DNA of 64,000 nt from positions 30,445-94,444 of the forward strand of contig NZ_KI911468.1 in NCBI RefSeq assembly GCF_000514775.1, written 5' to 3'. Of this stretch, positions 35,057-44,450 are shown one piece after another. The DNA is from Salinispora pacifica CNR114 (GTDB lineage Bacteria; Actinomycetota; Actinomycetes; Mycobacteriales; Micromonosporaceae). Position 1 is the stretch's first letter. Each line of letters opens with the position of its first letter. The position numbers were made by a program, and so were the translations under genes. A model generated the notes under the pieces. The model did not search any database. It was not told the origin of the DNA and saw only the letters and a list, made by a program, of their open reading frames with translations.

Positions 35057-37338
35057 CCGTCCCCACCAGCGCCGGCCCGGCCGACCCCAGCTGGGAGCTG
35101 CTGCCGGTCCTCGTGCTGCGCAGCGCCGGCTTCCCCTGGCAACTGATCGAGTCCCTGACCTATCGACAGACCGCAGCGTTGCTCGGCGAGTTGGCCACCC
35201 TGGAACGAAGGGCTGCCGAGGTAGCCGCCCGAATGCGAGCGTCGGCTCGCCTCACCCGAGGCCAGCAGAGCAAGCTACGCAACGTCCGCCCGCTACCCCC
35301 GTCGGACATCTTCGACGGCGACTGGCTCGCCGAGTGGAACGAGATCGCCGAGCAGGCGACGCGGACCCGGGACCAGCTGGAGCCGACCGTCGCGGCGGAC
35401 GCGGCGACGGTCAATGCCGCGCTCGCGGAGATCCGTACCGACGCACGGATCAACGATGCCATCGTCTGCTCCTCCCCCGCCGTCCACCGGGATCTGGTCC
35501 GGGGGGCGACCGGGGGCAGGATCCGCCGCCAGCTCGCCGCGTACGCGCAGCGGCTGGCCGCGAAGAGCGAGACGATGAGCTTCTTCGGGCCGATCAACTA
35601 CGGCCGGGTGGACGCCGACTCGGACGCGGCGACGACGCTGTCCTGGGCGGGCCACCGGGAGATCCGGGTTCGCCAGGCGCACTGTGCCGCCCGGGTCAAC
35701 GACGCCGTCCAGACGATGATCATCGACGATGACTCGTTGGTGACGCACCTGGTGCCCATCCGCAAGACCACGGCACGCCCGCCGCGCCGAGACGACCCGG
35801 CGGCCGGGTTGATCCGGGCGGTGGACGGCGACCGCACGATCGCTGAGCTCGCCACGGCCGGGGGCGCCGAGGTGACCCGTACGGTGGGGCTGTTCCGCAC
35901 GGCCGTGGCCAAGGGGGTGCTGACGCACTCCTGGTGCCCGCCGGCGACGACGGTGGATCCGTTGCGCTGGACCCTGGAGCGGATCGACGAGGCCGGCGCC
36001 GAGACCGCCAGCCGCGCGGCGGCCGTCCGGTCGCTGCTGGTCAAGGTGCTCGACCTACTCGACAGCTACCCCTGGACCTCGCCGGAGCGCAAGCTGGCCA
36101 TTCAGGCCGAGGTGGAGTCCCTGCTCCCCACCGGCGGGCCGACGAACCGCAGCCGTTTCTACAACGACCGGGTGATCATCCACGAGGCCGCGGTGGGTAC
36201 TGCCCAGCTGGAGCTCCGGGGGCGGCTCGCCCACGACCTGCGGGCGGCGGCCGCCCCCGTCCTGGACCTGCTGGCGCATGAGGCGGAGCTGACCCGGGTA
36301 CAGACCAACCGGGCGGTGGCGCGGCGGCTCGGCCCGGGCCGCACTCCGCTGCTGCGAGCGCTGAGCGCCTGCGCGGACATGTCCATCGAGTACGGCGGCC
36401 AGCTCAGCACGGAGCTGGCCCGCGTCGTCGGCGAAGCCGGACCGGAGGCGAGTGAGCTCGACGTCGCCGGTCTGCTGCCCACTGTGCCCGCCCCCACCGC
36501 ACCGGTTCTCTGCTCCATCGACGTCCTGATCGGCACGGCCGACCTGGCCGACTACGACCCGGGTACGACTCCGTTGGTGCTCGGTGACATCCACGACGCG
36601 GCGCTACTCACCCCGTGGGCCCTTCAGTTTCATCCGGACGCGGCGACGCTGCTGGCCGAGCGCGACGCCGCCGTCCGGCGGGCCCTCGGTGACCAGACAG
36701 CCGTCAACGTGATCTCCCGGCGGACGACCGGGCTGCCGCCGTTGGAGTTCCCCGGCGTCGTACTCGAACTGGGCGGCTCCGCCACCGCGGGTCGAGACCG
36801 GATCGGTCTGGACGAACTCTGGCTCGACAGTGACGGGGAGCAGGTGGTGCTTCGGGGAGCCAGCTTTCCCGGGCAGAGCCTGCTGTTGCACAACGGCGAA
36901 CTCGACACCGCGGTGCACACCGCGCTCGCGCTGCCCCGCATTCGGCGCGCCGTCCTCCCGCCGCTGCCGTACCTGCCCCGACTGCGCTGGGGCAACGCGG
37001 TCTTCTCCCGGCGGCGCTGGCTGGTGCCGAGCGCCGAGGTACAGACGTCGCTCCGCGGCCAGCGGGACCTGGACCTGCTGCTCGGTGCCGCCCGGTTGGT
37101 CACCGAACGCGCCCTGCCGAACCGCTTCTTCGTCAAGTCGCCCGCCGAACGCAAGCCGGTGTATGTCGACACCGCGAGTCCCGACCTGTTGAAGGGGATG
37201 GCGCGGCTGGCGGCCACCGCCGACCACCTCGCCATCACCGAGGCCCTGCCCGCGCCGACCGACGCCTGGCTTCGCGACGGTGAGCTGCGGTTCGCCTCGG
37301 AGCTGCGCTGCGTCTACCTGCGGGGTGGTGGACAGTGA
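35053..37338 (+). CDS. LanB-like peptide aminoacyl-tRNA ligase (copy 2)
   Basis: A 761-aa paralogue of the gene before it, starting at a GTG that overlaps the previous stop by 4 bp. It shares LVLRSAGFPWQLI, AAKSETMSFFGP (about residues 169-180), RFYNDRVIIHE, RRRWLVPSAEV and PAERKPVYVDT. No elimination domain is present. It is predicted to use an aminoacyl-tRNA to extend or modify the scaffold peptide, in the manner of AmmB proteins. The substrate is unknown. Confidence 0.87.
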   Translation: MTVPTSAGPADPSWELLPVLVLRSAGFPWQLIESLTYRQTAALLGELATLERRAAEVAARMRASARLTRGQQSKLRNVRPLPPSDIFDGDWLAEWNEIAEQATRTRDQLEPTVAADAATVNAALAEIRTDARINDAIVCSSPAVHRDLVRGATGGRIRRQLAAYAQRLAAKSETMSFFGPINYGRVDADSDAATTLSWAGHREIRVRQAHCAARVNDAVQTMIIDDDSLVTHLVPIRKTTARPPRRDDPAAGLIRAVDGDRTIAELATAGGAEVTRTVGLFRTAVAKGVLTHSWCPPATTVDPLRWTLERIDEAGAETASRAAAVRSLLVKVLDLLDSYPWTSPERKLAIQAEVESLLPTGGPTNRSRFYNDRVIIHEAAVGTAQLELRGRLAHDLRAAAAPVLDLLAHEAELTRVQTNRAVARRLGPGRTPLLRALSACADMSIEYGGQLSTELARVVGEAGPEASELDVAGLLPTVPAPTAPVLCSIDVLIGTADLADYDPGTTPLVLGDIHDAALLTPWALQFHPDAATLLAERDAAVRRALGDQTAVNVISRRTTGLPPLEFPGVVLELGGSATAGRDRIGLDELWLDSDGEQVVLRGASFPGQSLLLHNGELDTAVHTALALPRIRRAVLPPLPYLPRLRWGNAVFSRRRWLVPSAEVQTSLRGQRDLDLLLGAARLVTERALPNRFFVKSPAERKPVYVDTASPDLLKGMARLAATADHLAITEALPAPTDAWLRDGELRFASELRCVYLRGGGQ

Positions 37339-38804
37339 TGCGCCGGGTGATCCTGCCGCCCCTGTACGACCTGAGCCTCGAACCGATCCTGGGGCCCGCC
37401 GACGAGCTTTTCGACGCCAACGCTGAGTTCCTCGACCGGCTCTGCGCTCCGGTGCGCCTGCGCACGTTGGCCGAGTCCGCGGCGCGGCCGACGTCTGGTG
37501 TGACCACCGCCGAGACGGCCACCAAGGCGCTCTTCGCCGCGGGCGCCGCGACGATCCTGGACCGCGGGCGCTACGACTGGGGCCGACTCCGGGCGACGGG
37601 GCTGGCCCTGCGGCTGACCGCCGAAGCAGATCCGACGATCCGGTTGGCCGTAGACGATGTCGAGCTGGTCCACGGCACCACCGAGTCGGGCGCCGACGTG
37701 GTGTCTGCCGCGACCGGTACCGCCCTGTTCGGGCCGGAGGCCGACCGGGCCCGATCCTGGGCACCGGGGGCTCGCGTGCACCTGCTGGTCGAAACCGACC
37801 AGCAGCTTCCGGCCGCTGCCGCGCTGGCGAAGGCGTTGGGTCCGCACCGGGTCACGCTCTGCGGACGGTTCGCCGCCGCACACCGGAAGGCGCTACGCGC
37901 ACTCGCGCCATTCGCCGGCGCCGAGATCGAGGACTGGACCCCGTCCTGGCGCCTGCGGCGAGAGTGGGCCCCGGCGGGCGAAGACATCCGCTGGGTACGC
38001 GACGCCCACCAGTGGCGCCCCGGGCCGCCCTGGGCGGGTTGGCTCGCCCCCGAGCAGGCCGTGCTGCTGCCGGCCCGAGCCTGGCGGGACTGCCGCGGGG
38101 TGGCGCTGACCGTGGCCCGCTTCTCCGCCTGGTCGGCGGTGACGGGGGTGAGTGGCGTCGACACCGACCTGGAGACGGTACGCCGACTCGTCGGCGACGA
38201 CCGGCTGGCCGTCGAGCTACTGGTCGGCGCCCCCGGGCTGGATGCCGACGCGACCACCACCGTCGCCCGACGGCTGCGCTCCGGGCCCGGACCCCGGCTG
38301 GCGGGTCTGAGCCCGTTCCGGCTGACCAGCCGAAACGGTCCACGCAGATCGACGATGTGGGGTGGGGTGCCGCTGACCCGACAGGACGCACCGCGGCACG
38401 ATCTCCCGCGCTGGGATCGTTTTCACGGTCCGGGGTCGCTCGACGATGCCGACCGGCGGCGCATCACCAGCGCCCTGACCGCCGAGTTCGGCGCCGAAAC
38501 CGAGCTGTATCCGGGTCGGCTCGCCTGCTGCGCGCTCGCGCCCGGAAGCCAGCCCCCCGCCGCGTGGGAACCCTCCGCCGCGGTCGTCGAGGCCAGCGGG
38601 GCCGGGCCAGATGGGCGCGGACCCGGATCCTTCGTGGTGAACCTGCGCACGGGTAGCGCCTTTCGGCTGCACCCGAGGCTGACGCCGGTCGTACGGCGGT
38701 TGGCGAGCGGCGACGCTGCCGTCTGGCAGCACCTCAGTGACACGGTCCGTACAAAACTGTCCGGTCAGCTGGTCCGGGCCGGGGCAATCCGGAGTCCACA
38801 ATGA
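37335..38804 (+). CDS. Degenerate cobalamin/radical-SAM-like protein with possible RRE tail
   Basis: A 489-aa protein of uncertain family. A Rossmann-like stretch (RVHLLVETDQQLP..., about residues 145-200) recalls B12-binding domains. It is followed by a segment laid out like a radical-SAM barrel (DTDLETVRRLVG, then VELLVGAPGLDAD), but the CxxxCxxC iron-sulfur motif is missing. The last ~60 residues (FVVNLRTGSAFRLHPRLTPV) look like a PqqD/RRE peptide-binding fold. It is coupled to both flanking LanB-like genes by 4-bp overlaps. A non-catalytic peptide carrier is one reading; the homology is tentative. Confidence 0.5.
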   Translation: MMRRVILPPLYDLSLEPILGPADELFDANAEFLDRLCAPVRLRTLAESAARPTSGVTTAETATKALFAAGAATILDRGRYDWGRLRATGLALRLTAEADPTIRLAVDDVELVHGTTESGADVVSAATGTALFGPEADRARSWAPGARVHLLVETDQQLPAAAALAKALGPHRVTLCGRFAAAHRKALRALAPFAGAEIEDWTPSWRLRREWAPAGEDIRWVRDAHQWRPGPPWAGWLAPEQAVLLPARAWRDCRGVALTVARFSAWSAVTGVSGVDTDLETVRRLVGDDRLAVELLVGAPGLDADATTTVARRLRSGPGPRLAGLSPFRLTSRNGPRRSTMWGGVPLTRQDAPRHDLPRWDRFHGPGSLDDADRRRITSALTAEFGAETELYPGRLACCALAPGSQPPAAWEPSAAVVEASGAGPDGRGPGSFVVNLRTGSAFRLHPRLTPVVRRLASGDAAVWQHLSDTVRTKLSGQLVRAGAIRSPQ

Positions 38805-41050
38805 CAAGAAACTGGCGCATTGGCCGCGAGTTCATCGTGCGCCACGCGGGAATGCCGTTCGACTGGCTGGAGGAGCTGGGCGCCCCCGGTGACCTGCTGG
38901 AGCTGGCCGACGAGGTGGTTCGGCGGGAGGATGTCCTCCTGGCCAGCGTCTCGATGCACTTCACCGGCGATCGAGCCACCGGGATCCGGGCCGACGTGCT
39001 GCACGGCCGGATCGACCAGCTGCCCCGGACCGCCGGGCCGGACTGGCAGGCGGCGGTCGATGCCTGGGGAGAGGCCCTGGCCCAGTACGTCCGCGCCTAC
39101 CAGGCAGCGGACGAGCAGGTGGGCAAAGAACTCCGGGAAGTGCTGGCGACGTCCCAGGTGTCCGAGGCGGTCTTCCTGTCGAACCCGGATGTCTACCGCA
39201 ACATGCTGCAACCCTTCTTGGCGTATCAGGGTGCACTGAACTCACGCTGGCGGCGGGTACGCCGACAGATGTACACCTACGTGCAACGGTTCTGCGCCAA
39301 GAACGAAACCGTCAGCTTCTTCGGCCCGATGGCGTACGGCACGGTGGGCGGCGGAGACGACGCCCAGCTACGCCGAGACGTTCCCCGTACCCGCCGGGTG
39401 TTTCTCTCCCACTGGGCGGCCCGGGCCCTGGCGTTGGCCATCGCCCGAGACTCCGCGATCCTGCCGCACCTCCGCTTCCACCACACCGGCCGCGGCGCGG
39501 ACCCGGGTGAGCCGATCCTGGCCCAGGTGCTCCCGGGTGGCACGACCGTCCGGCAGCTGATCCAGCGTTCGGGCCGACCCGCCGTCGAGGTGGTGCGGAC
39601 ACTGATGAAGCTGGTGGCGACCGAGCACCTCACCATCGGGCTCGGCGGCGGCGACTACGACCTGGACCCGCTCACGACGCTGCGCGAACAACTCGCCGCG
39701 CTGCCGGCCACCCCCGCCCGCGACCAATGGATCGCCCGGCTCGGCGATCTCGCCGCGCTCCTGACGGAGCTGGGCGAACAGCCACTGGACCGCAAGATCA
39801 CCACCGTCGCCGCGGTGGAGGCCCGGTTCACCGAGATCACCGGCAAACCGGCCCGGCGGGGCGCGGGCGCCGCCTACGCCGACCGGGCGGTCTTCTTCGA
39901 GGAGTGCGCGTCCCCCTTCGCCCTCACCATCGGCGCCGATCTGATCCGGCGCTGGGAGGAGCAGCTCACCCCGCTCCTGGAGGCCTGCGTCACGCACGGT
40001 CACGCCACCCAGACCGCGGCCGCCGAGGCCGTCCGCGAGAGCTTCGCCGGCAACGGCCAGGACCGCGAACTGAACCTCCTCGAATACGCGACCCAGGCCG
40101 CCGCGGATCAGTCCGACTCCACCAGCACCTACCAGGCGACCTACGCGCCCAGCTACCCGGGTGAGGACTGGCGGTCCGAGCTGGCCCAGCTCATCGACCG
40201 GGCCAACGCCCTTGACGGCGAGCGGTACGCCGTCATCGACCTCTGCCCGGCCGCGACGGACGTGGCGGGGCTGGACGAGGCACCGCTGGTGCTGTCCCGC
40301 GCCCACCACCACCTGCTGGTCAACAGCTGGCTCGCCACCATGCATCCGGATCCGCGACGGTACGGCGCGGCCGCCACCGAGTGGGTCGCCCGACAAGCTG
40401 ACGACCTGGTCGGCCTCGACCTCGGCCGCCGGAACAAGGGCTACTACCGGTTCCCCGGCCGGGAGGTCGCGATGCGTCCGCTCTCCTGGACCGACGAGGG
40501 CCGGGCGGACCTACTCAAACCCGAAGACCTCCGGGTCTCCATCACCGCCGACACGGTGACCCTCCGGGACCCGGACGGTCGCACCGTCACCGCGTACGTG
40601 CCGCTGAGCGACTTCGTCAAGTACGCGCCGATCGCCGCGCTGTCACACCCGCAGGTCCTGCACCCCACCTTCCGCGCCGCCACCGGCGGTGCGCTGCCCG
40701 AGGTCGTACTGGGGGCGGTGACCCTGCAACGCGCCCGCTGGCGGGTACCGACCCAGACGTTGGCGGCGGCGGAGCCGCACACCCGGTTCCTCGGGCTGCG
40801 GCGGTTGGCCCGCGACACCAACGTCCGGTTCCTCTTCGGCCGCAGTGCCCACGAACGCAAGCCGTACCTGATCGATCTCGCCTCCCCACTCGCCGCCGAC
40901 CTGGTCAACCACATCACCCGGGGCTGCGACGAGATCGACGTGGAGCGGATGGCACCAGGGCCCGAAGGGCTGTGGCTCCGCGACGCCGAAGGGCGGCGCT
41001 ACACCAGCGAGCTGCGGATGCAGGTCGTCGGCGAAGGCGGGCCAGCATGA
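38801..41050 (+). CDS. LanB-like peptide aminoacyl-tRNA ligase (copy 3)
   Basis: A 749-aa PEARL-type protein. Landmarks are FIVRHAGMPFDWLEELGAP at the start, CAKNETVSFFGP (about residues 165-176), AYADRAVFFEE, QRARWRVPTQTL and AHERKPYLIDLASP. The glutamate-elimination domain is absent. ATG overlaps the stop of the preceding gene. It is predicted to transfer an amino acid from tRNA to the scaffold peptide or to the oxidised indole it carries, as AmmB3 does with glycine; the assignment to a step is open. Confidence 0.88.
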   Translation: MTRNWRIGREFIVRHAGMPFDWLEELGAPGDLLELADEVVRREDVLLASVSMHFTGDRATGIRADVLHGRIDQLPRTAGPDWQAAVDAWGEALAQYVRAYQAADEQVGKELREVLATSQVSEAVFLSNPDVYRNMLQPFLAYQGALNSRWRRVRRQMYTYVQRFCAKNETVSFFGPMAYGTVGGGDDAQLRRDVPRTRRVFLSHWAARALALAIARDSAILPHLRFHHTGRGADPGEPILAQVLPGGTTVRQLIQRSGRPAVEVVRTLMKLVATEHLTIGLGGGDYDLDPLTTLREQLAALPATPARDQWIARLGDLAALLTELGEQPLDRKITTVAAVEARFTEITGKPARRGAGAAYADRAVFFEECASPFALTIGADLIRRWEEQLTPLLEACVTHGHATQTAAAEAVRESFAGNGQDRELNLLEYATQAAADQSDSTSTYQATYAPSYPGEDWRSELAQLIDRANALDGERYAVIDLCPAATDVAGLDEAPLVLSRAHHHLLVNSWLATMHPDPRRYGAAATEWVARQADDLVGLDLGRRNKGYYRFPGREVAMRPLSWTDEGRADLLKPEDLRVSITADTVTLRDPDGRTVTAYVPLSDFVKYAPIAALSHPQVLHPTFRAATGGALPEVVLGAVTLQRARWRVPTQTLAAAEPHTRFLGLRRLARDTNVRFLFGRSAHERKPYLIDLASPLAADLVNHITRGCDEIDVERMAPGPEGLWLRDAEGRRYTSELRMQVVGEGGPA

Positions 41051-42306
41051 CGCCGACGATCTGGTTCAGCGAACACTCGCTACGGCTGCGGGTCGACGTC
41101 CGACCGGACGGCTCGTTCCCGACCCAACGCTCCACCGCCCGCGGGATGAGTGTGGAGCGGCACCTCGGGGACGGCTGCACCGAACACCGTTTCACCGACG
41201 GCGACGCGCTGCTCGGGACCGGCTACGCCGGGCCGGCCGGGCCTGCCGCCGACGCCCTGCGCGAGGTCCAGGGCCGACCGGTGTTCGAGGTGACGGCGCA
41301 GCATCGCGCCCTGCTCACCGCAATCGCCGCCGAGACCGGCGCCGAACTCGTGCTCGGCGTCGCGGAACAGCACGTCGCCGCCGGCGACCCGGAACAGGTC
41401 CGCTCCACCCACCGCTTCGTCGCGACGCTGCTGCTCACCCTGACCGGCGACGACGGCACCCGGCACACGCAGTCGGTTCGGTGGGATCCGACCGACGATC
41501 CCGGCACCCTGGCGCTGGCGGCGCGGCAGACGGCCACCCAGATGCGCGGCCGGCTCGGTCTGCCACTGGCCGAGGAGCTACCCGTGAACACCGACCTCGT
41601 TCTGCTGCCGGGATTCGCCGGCGCGTTCTTCCACGAGCTCGTCGGGCATCCGATGGAGGCCGACGTCGTCGCTTCCGGCACCAGCTACCTGGGCCAGCAA
41701 CTCGGGCACCGGGTAGCCCCACCCTGGCTGTCCATCCTCGACGGCGGCCATCTCGCCGGCGGCGGCTACCGGAGCGCCTTCGACGACGAGGGAGCCGACT
41801 CGGTGACCAGCCGGCTGATCGACCGGGGCGTGGTTGGCCGGCCGATGAACGATCTGGCCCTGGCCCAGCGCCTGAACACCACCAGAACCGGCCACGGACG
41901 GCGACAGAACTACCGTCACCCGGCGATCCCCCGGATGACGCACACCGCGGCGATACTGGAGCCCGGCGTCGAGGTCGAGGAGCCGGCCGGGGACTGGATC
42001 GCTCCCCGCGGGCTGCGGCTGGAGATGATGAACATCGCCTCGGGCGCGTTCGTCTTCCACGCGCCGATCTCCGTACTGCACCGGGCCGACGGCACCACCG
42101 CCCGGCTCGGCCCCCTCCGCATCGTCGGCGACGGCGCTCGGGCGCTGGCGCGCATACGGCCGTACGCACACCAGGTCGCCGGGTACCTCCGGGCCACCGG
42201 CGGCTGCGGAAAGCTTGGCCAGTATCCGGTCCTGGTGTCCTTCGCCAACGCGGGCCTCCGGCTCCCCGCCGGATCGGTCGGGATCCGGGCGGTGCGTCAT
42301 GCCTGA
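41047..42306 (+). CDS. TldD-like zinc metalloprotease
   Basis: A 419-aa protein of the TldD family. The zinc site HELVGH (about residues 196-201, followed by PMEAD) matches the family HExxxH motif. The conserved FDDEGADSVTSRLIDRGVV and GGCGKLGQ segments are present. TldD/TldE pairs are heterodimeric proteases that trim modified peptides in microcin B17 and other RiPP pathways. Here it probably releases the modified Trp from the scaffold peptide. Overlaps the previous LanB-like gene by 4 bp and the TldE-like gene by 8 bp. Confidence 0.9.
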   Translation: MTPTIWFSEHSLRLRVDVRPDGSFPTQRSTARGMSVERHLGDGCTEHRFTDGDALLGTGYAGPAGPAADALREVQGRPVFEVTAQHRALLTAIAAETGAELVLGVAEQHVAAGDPEQVRSTHRFVATLLLTLTGDDGTRHTQSVRWDPTDDPGTLALAARQTATQMRGRLGLPLAEELPVNTDLVLLPGFAGAFFHELVGHPMEADVVASGTSYLGQQLGHRVAPPWLSILDGGHLAGGGYRSAFDDEGADSVTSRLIDRGVVGRPMNDLALAQRLNTTRTGHGRRQNYRHPAIPRMTHTAAILEPGVEVEEPAGDWIAPRGLRLEMMNIASGAFVFHAPISVLHRADGTTARLGPLRIVGDGARALARIRPYAHQVAGYLRATGGCGKLGQYPVLVSFANAGLRLPAGSVGIRAVRHA

Positions 42307-43375
42307 GCTTCGGCTGCGCGCCTCCGGGCTGCTCACCCCCACCTCCGCCGGCCCCCGGCTGACCGTGTCGCTGGACTTCGTGCGGCTACGCCGAGACGCC
42401 TCCGGACGGGTACTCGGATCGGTTCGGGTGGACGGATCCGCCGCCGACGCGGCAGCCAAGAACGTGGCGCTGCTGCTCACCGACGCCGCCGCCCGGATCG
42501 GCGGCGCCCTCGACGGGCTGCAGAGCGCGGTCGCCACGATCCACGAGTGGCGAGCCGATACCGACCTGCCGGTATCACACCGCAGCGACCTGCTGCTCCG
42601 GGTCGAGACCGCGGCCGGGCCGGTCGTGCTCGGCACCGCCGGCCCCGGCGCACCGCCCGAGTTGGTGTCGGCCGTCGCCGGGCAGGACCTGGCGGTGCTG
42701 GCGCACCCACCAGCCGCCGAACCGCCGGCGGGCTGGCGGGATCGCCCGCTCATCCTGCGCCCGGCGCCCACGGCCGTACTCGTGGCCGGCGCGGCATTCT
42801 CCCTCTCCTCGCGCAAGGGCCGGCGGAGTGCGGCGCAACTCGCCGGGCGTCGGGTGCTACCCGCGCTGACCATCCGGGATCTCCCCGTGGTGCCGGCCGG
42901 GTACGACCGGGACGACCTCGGTGATCCCGCCGAGGCCAGCACGCTGGTGGACGCCGGCCGGATCTGTCCCCCCGGGCGGTGGCGCGACGGTGTGCCGCCG
43001 GGCCGGGCGGTCTGGGATCACGACGCTGCCGCCTGCGGTCCGCCTCCGATCGTCCGGCTCGAGCTCGACGGGCCTGATGCGTTAACCCCGCCGAACGCCA
43101 TCGAGCTGCAGTGGTGTGTCGAAGGGCTCCAGCGCTACCACGGCGACGGCACGATCCGGGTCCACTGTGTGGCCCGGCCGGTGGACCGCCCCGAGGAGAG
43201 CTTCGTGGTCGTGCTGCACGGCAAGCCCATCCACCTACTCCGTCATGCCCACGGCCTGACGGGCCCCCGAACGGCTGTCTACGGCGACAGCGACGTGACC
43301 ACCCGCTCGCTGGTACTCGCCAGCGCAGCCGAACTGGAAGGTGCCGGACATGCAGTCGTTTCCGTCAACCCCTGA
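42299..43375 (+). CDS. TldE/PmbA-like partner protein
   Basis: A 358-aa diverged member of the TldE/PmbA group. GAAFSLSSRKGRR and a degenerate version of the FDDEG segment (YDRDDLGDPAEASTLVDAG) line up in order with TldD. It has no HExxxH zinc site, as expected for the non-catalytic TldE subunit. It overlaps TldD and the flavoprotein gene, so a TldD-TldE heterodimer is likely. Sequence divergence is high, so the call rests partly on context. Confidence 0.72.
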   Translation: MPELRLRASGLLTPTSAGPRLTVSLDFVRLRRDASGRVLGSVRVDGSAADAAAKNVALLLTDAAARIGGALDGLQSAVATIHEWRADTDLPVSHRSDLLLRVETAAGPVVLGTAGPGAPPELVSAVAGQDLAVLAHPPAAEPPAGWRDRPLILRPAPTAVLVAGAAFSLSSRKGRRSAAQLAGRRVLPALTIRDLPVVPAGYDRDDLGDPAEASTLVDAGRICPPGRWRDGVPPGRAVWDHDAAACGPPPIVRLELDGPDALTPPNAIELQWCVEGLQRYHGDGTIRVHCVARPVDRPEESFVVVLHGKPIHLLRHAHGLTGPRTAVYGDSDVTTRSLVLASAAELEGAGHAVVSVNP

Positions 43376-44450
43376 CGTCGCCATCGTCGGCGGCGGCATA
43401 GTCGGTGCGTGCCTGGCGGAGGAGTTGAGCAGCCAGGGCGCCTCGGTCCTGGTGCTGGACGCCGGTGCCGAGCCCGGACACGCGACCCATCGCGCGGCCG
43501 GGGTGGCGGTGCCCTCCCTTCGCTACCTGGACGACCAGGAGTTCTACTCCTGGCTGCGGAACGCGAAGCTGGACCTGGACGCGGACGTGGCCCGCCTGGA
43601 GCCGGAGTTCGGCACCTTCAGCGTGGTGCGGCCGATTCTGCGCGCCCTGCGCCCGCAGGACATCGAAACCTACGGCCACCTGTTGATGGAGGCGGGGTCC
43701 GGGGTGCAGGTCAGCGGCGACGACCTCGCCGCTGTCGCGACCGGCTTGAAGCTCCCCACCAGCCGACACTACCTGTACGCCGAGGGTGGACTCATGATCG
43801 ACGGACGACGGTATCTGGCCGCGGTCCGCGGCCGCTGCCGAGAGCAGGGGGTCGACTGGCGACAGGGGTGCCAGGTACGCGAGGTGCGCGAGGACGGGCA
43901 CCGGGTGGTGCTTCGAATGGACCAGGAGGCGCTGCACGCCGACCGGGTGGTGATCGCCGCCGGCGCGTGGAGTTCCGGCACCGGGCTAGCCGAGTCCACC
44001 GGAATCCGGCCACAACGCGGTCAGATGGTGGTGTTGCGCACCGACGAGAAGCTGACCAGCATCCTCTCCTCCGCCTACTACCTTGCCCCGGGGGTCGGCG
44101 ACGACATCCTCGTCGGCGCCACCGAGGAGGACGCCGGCTTCGCCGACCACGTCACCACGAAGGGCATCGGAGCGCTGCTGCGGTTCGCCACCGCCGCCAT
44201 GCCCAGCCTCGCCGCCTCCGTACCGCTGGAGCTGCGGGCGGGACTGCGACCGGTCTCCGACACCGGTCGACCGTTGGCCGGGGCGCTGCCGGGTCAGGAC
44301 CGGATCTTCATCTCGGCCGGACACGCCGGCCACGGGCTGCTCTCGGCCCGTACCACCGCGAAGGGGATGGCGGCCGGGCTGCTCGGCGACGACTGGGACG
44401 CGCTGCCGTACCGCATGTGCCCGACGCACGCGCAGGGAGGCACCGCGTGA
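43350..44450 (+). CDS. FAD-dependent oxidoreductase (glycine oxidase/DAO family)
   Basis: A 366-aa flavoprotein of the D-amino-acid oxidase family, close in layout to glycine oxidase ThiO. It has the FAD motif IVGGGIVGACLAEEL near residue 12 and a GxG-type C-terminal FAD contact (ISAGHAGHGLLSA). Members oxidise amines to imines with O2. In a pathway where glycine donates nitrogen to the indolequinone, such an oxidase could cleave the glycyl N-C bond or oxidise the ring. The ATG at 43350 has GGAAGGTG 8 nt upstream. Confidence 0.88.
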   Translation: MQSFPSTPDVAIVGGGIVGACLAEELSSQGASVLVLDAGAEPGHATHRAAGVAVPSLRYLDDQEFYSWLRNAKLDLDADVARLEPEFGTFSVVRPILRALRPQDIETYGHLLMEAGSGVQVSGDDLAAVATGLKLPTSRHYLYAEGGLMIDGRRYLAAVRGRCREQGVDWRQGCQVREVREDGHRVVLRMDQEALHADRVVIAAGAWSSGTGLAESTGIRPQRGQMVVLRTDEKLTSILSSAYYLAPGVGDDILVGATEEDAGFADHVTTKGIGALLRFATAAMPSLAASVPLELRAGLRPVSDTGRPLAGALPGQDRIFISAGHAGHGLLSARTTAKGMAAGLLGDDWDALPYRMCPTHAQGGTA

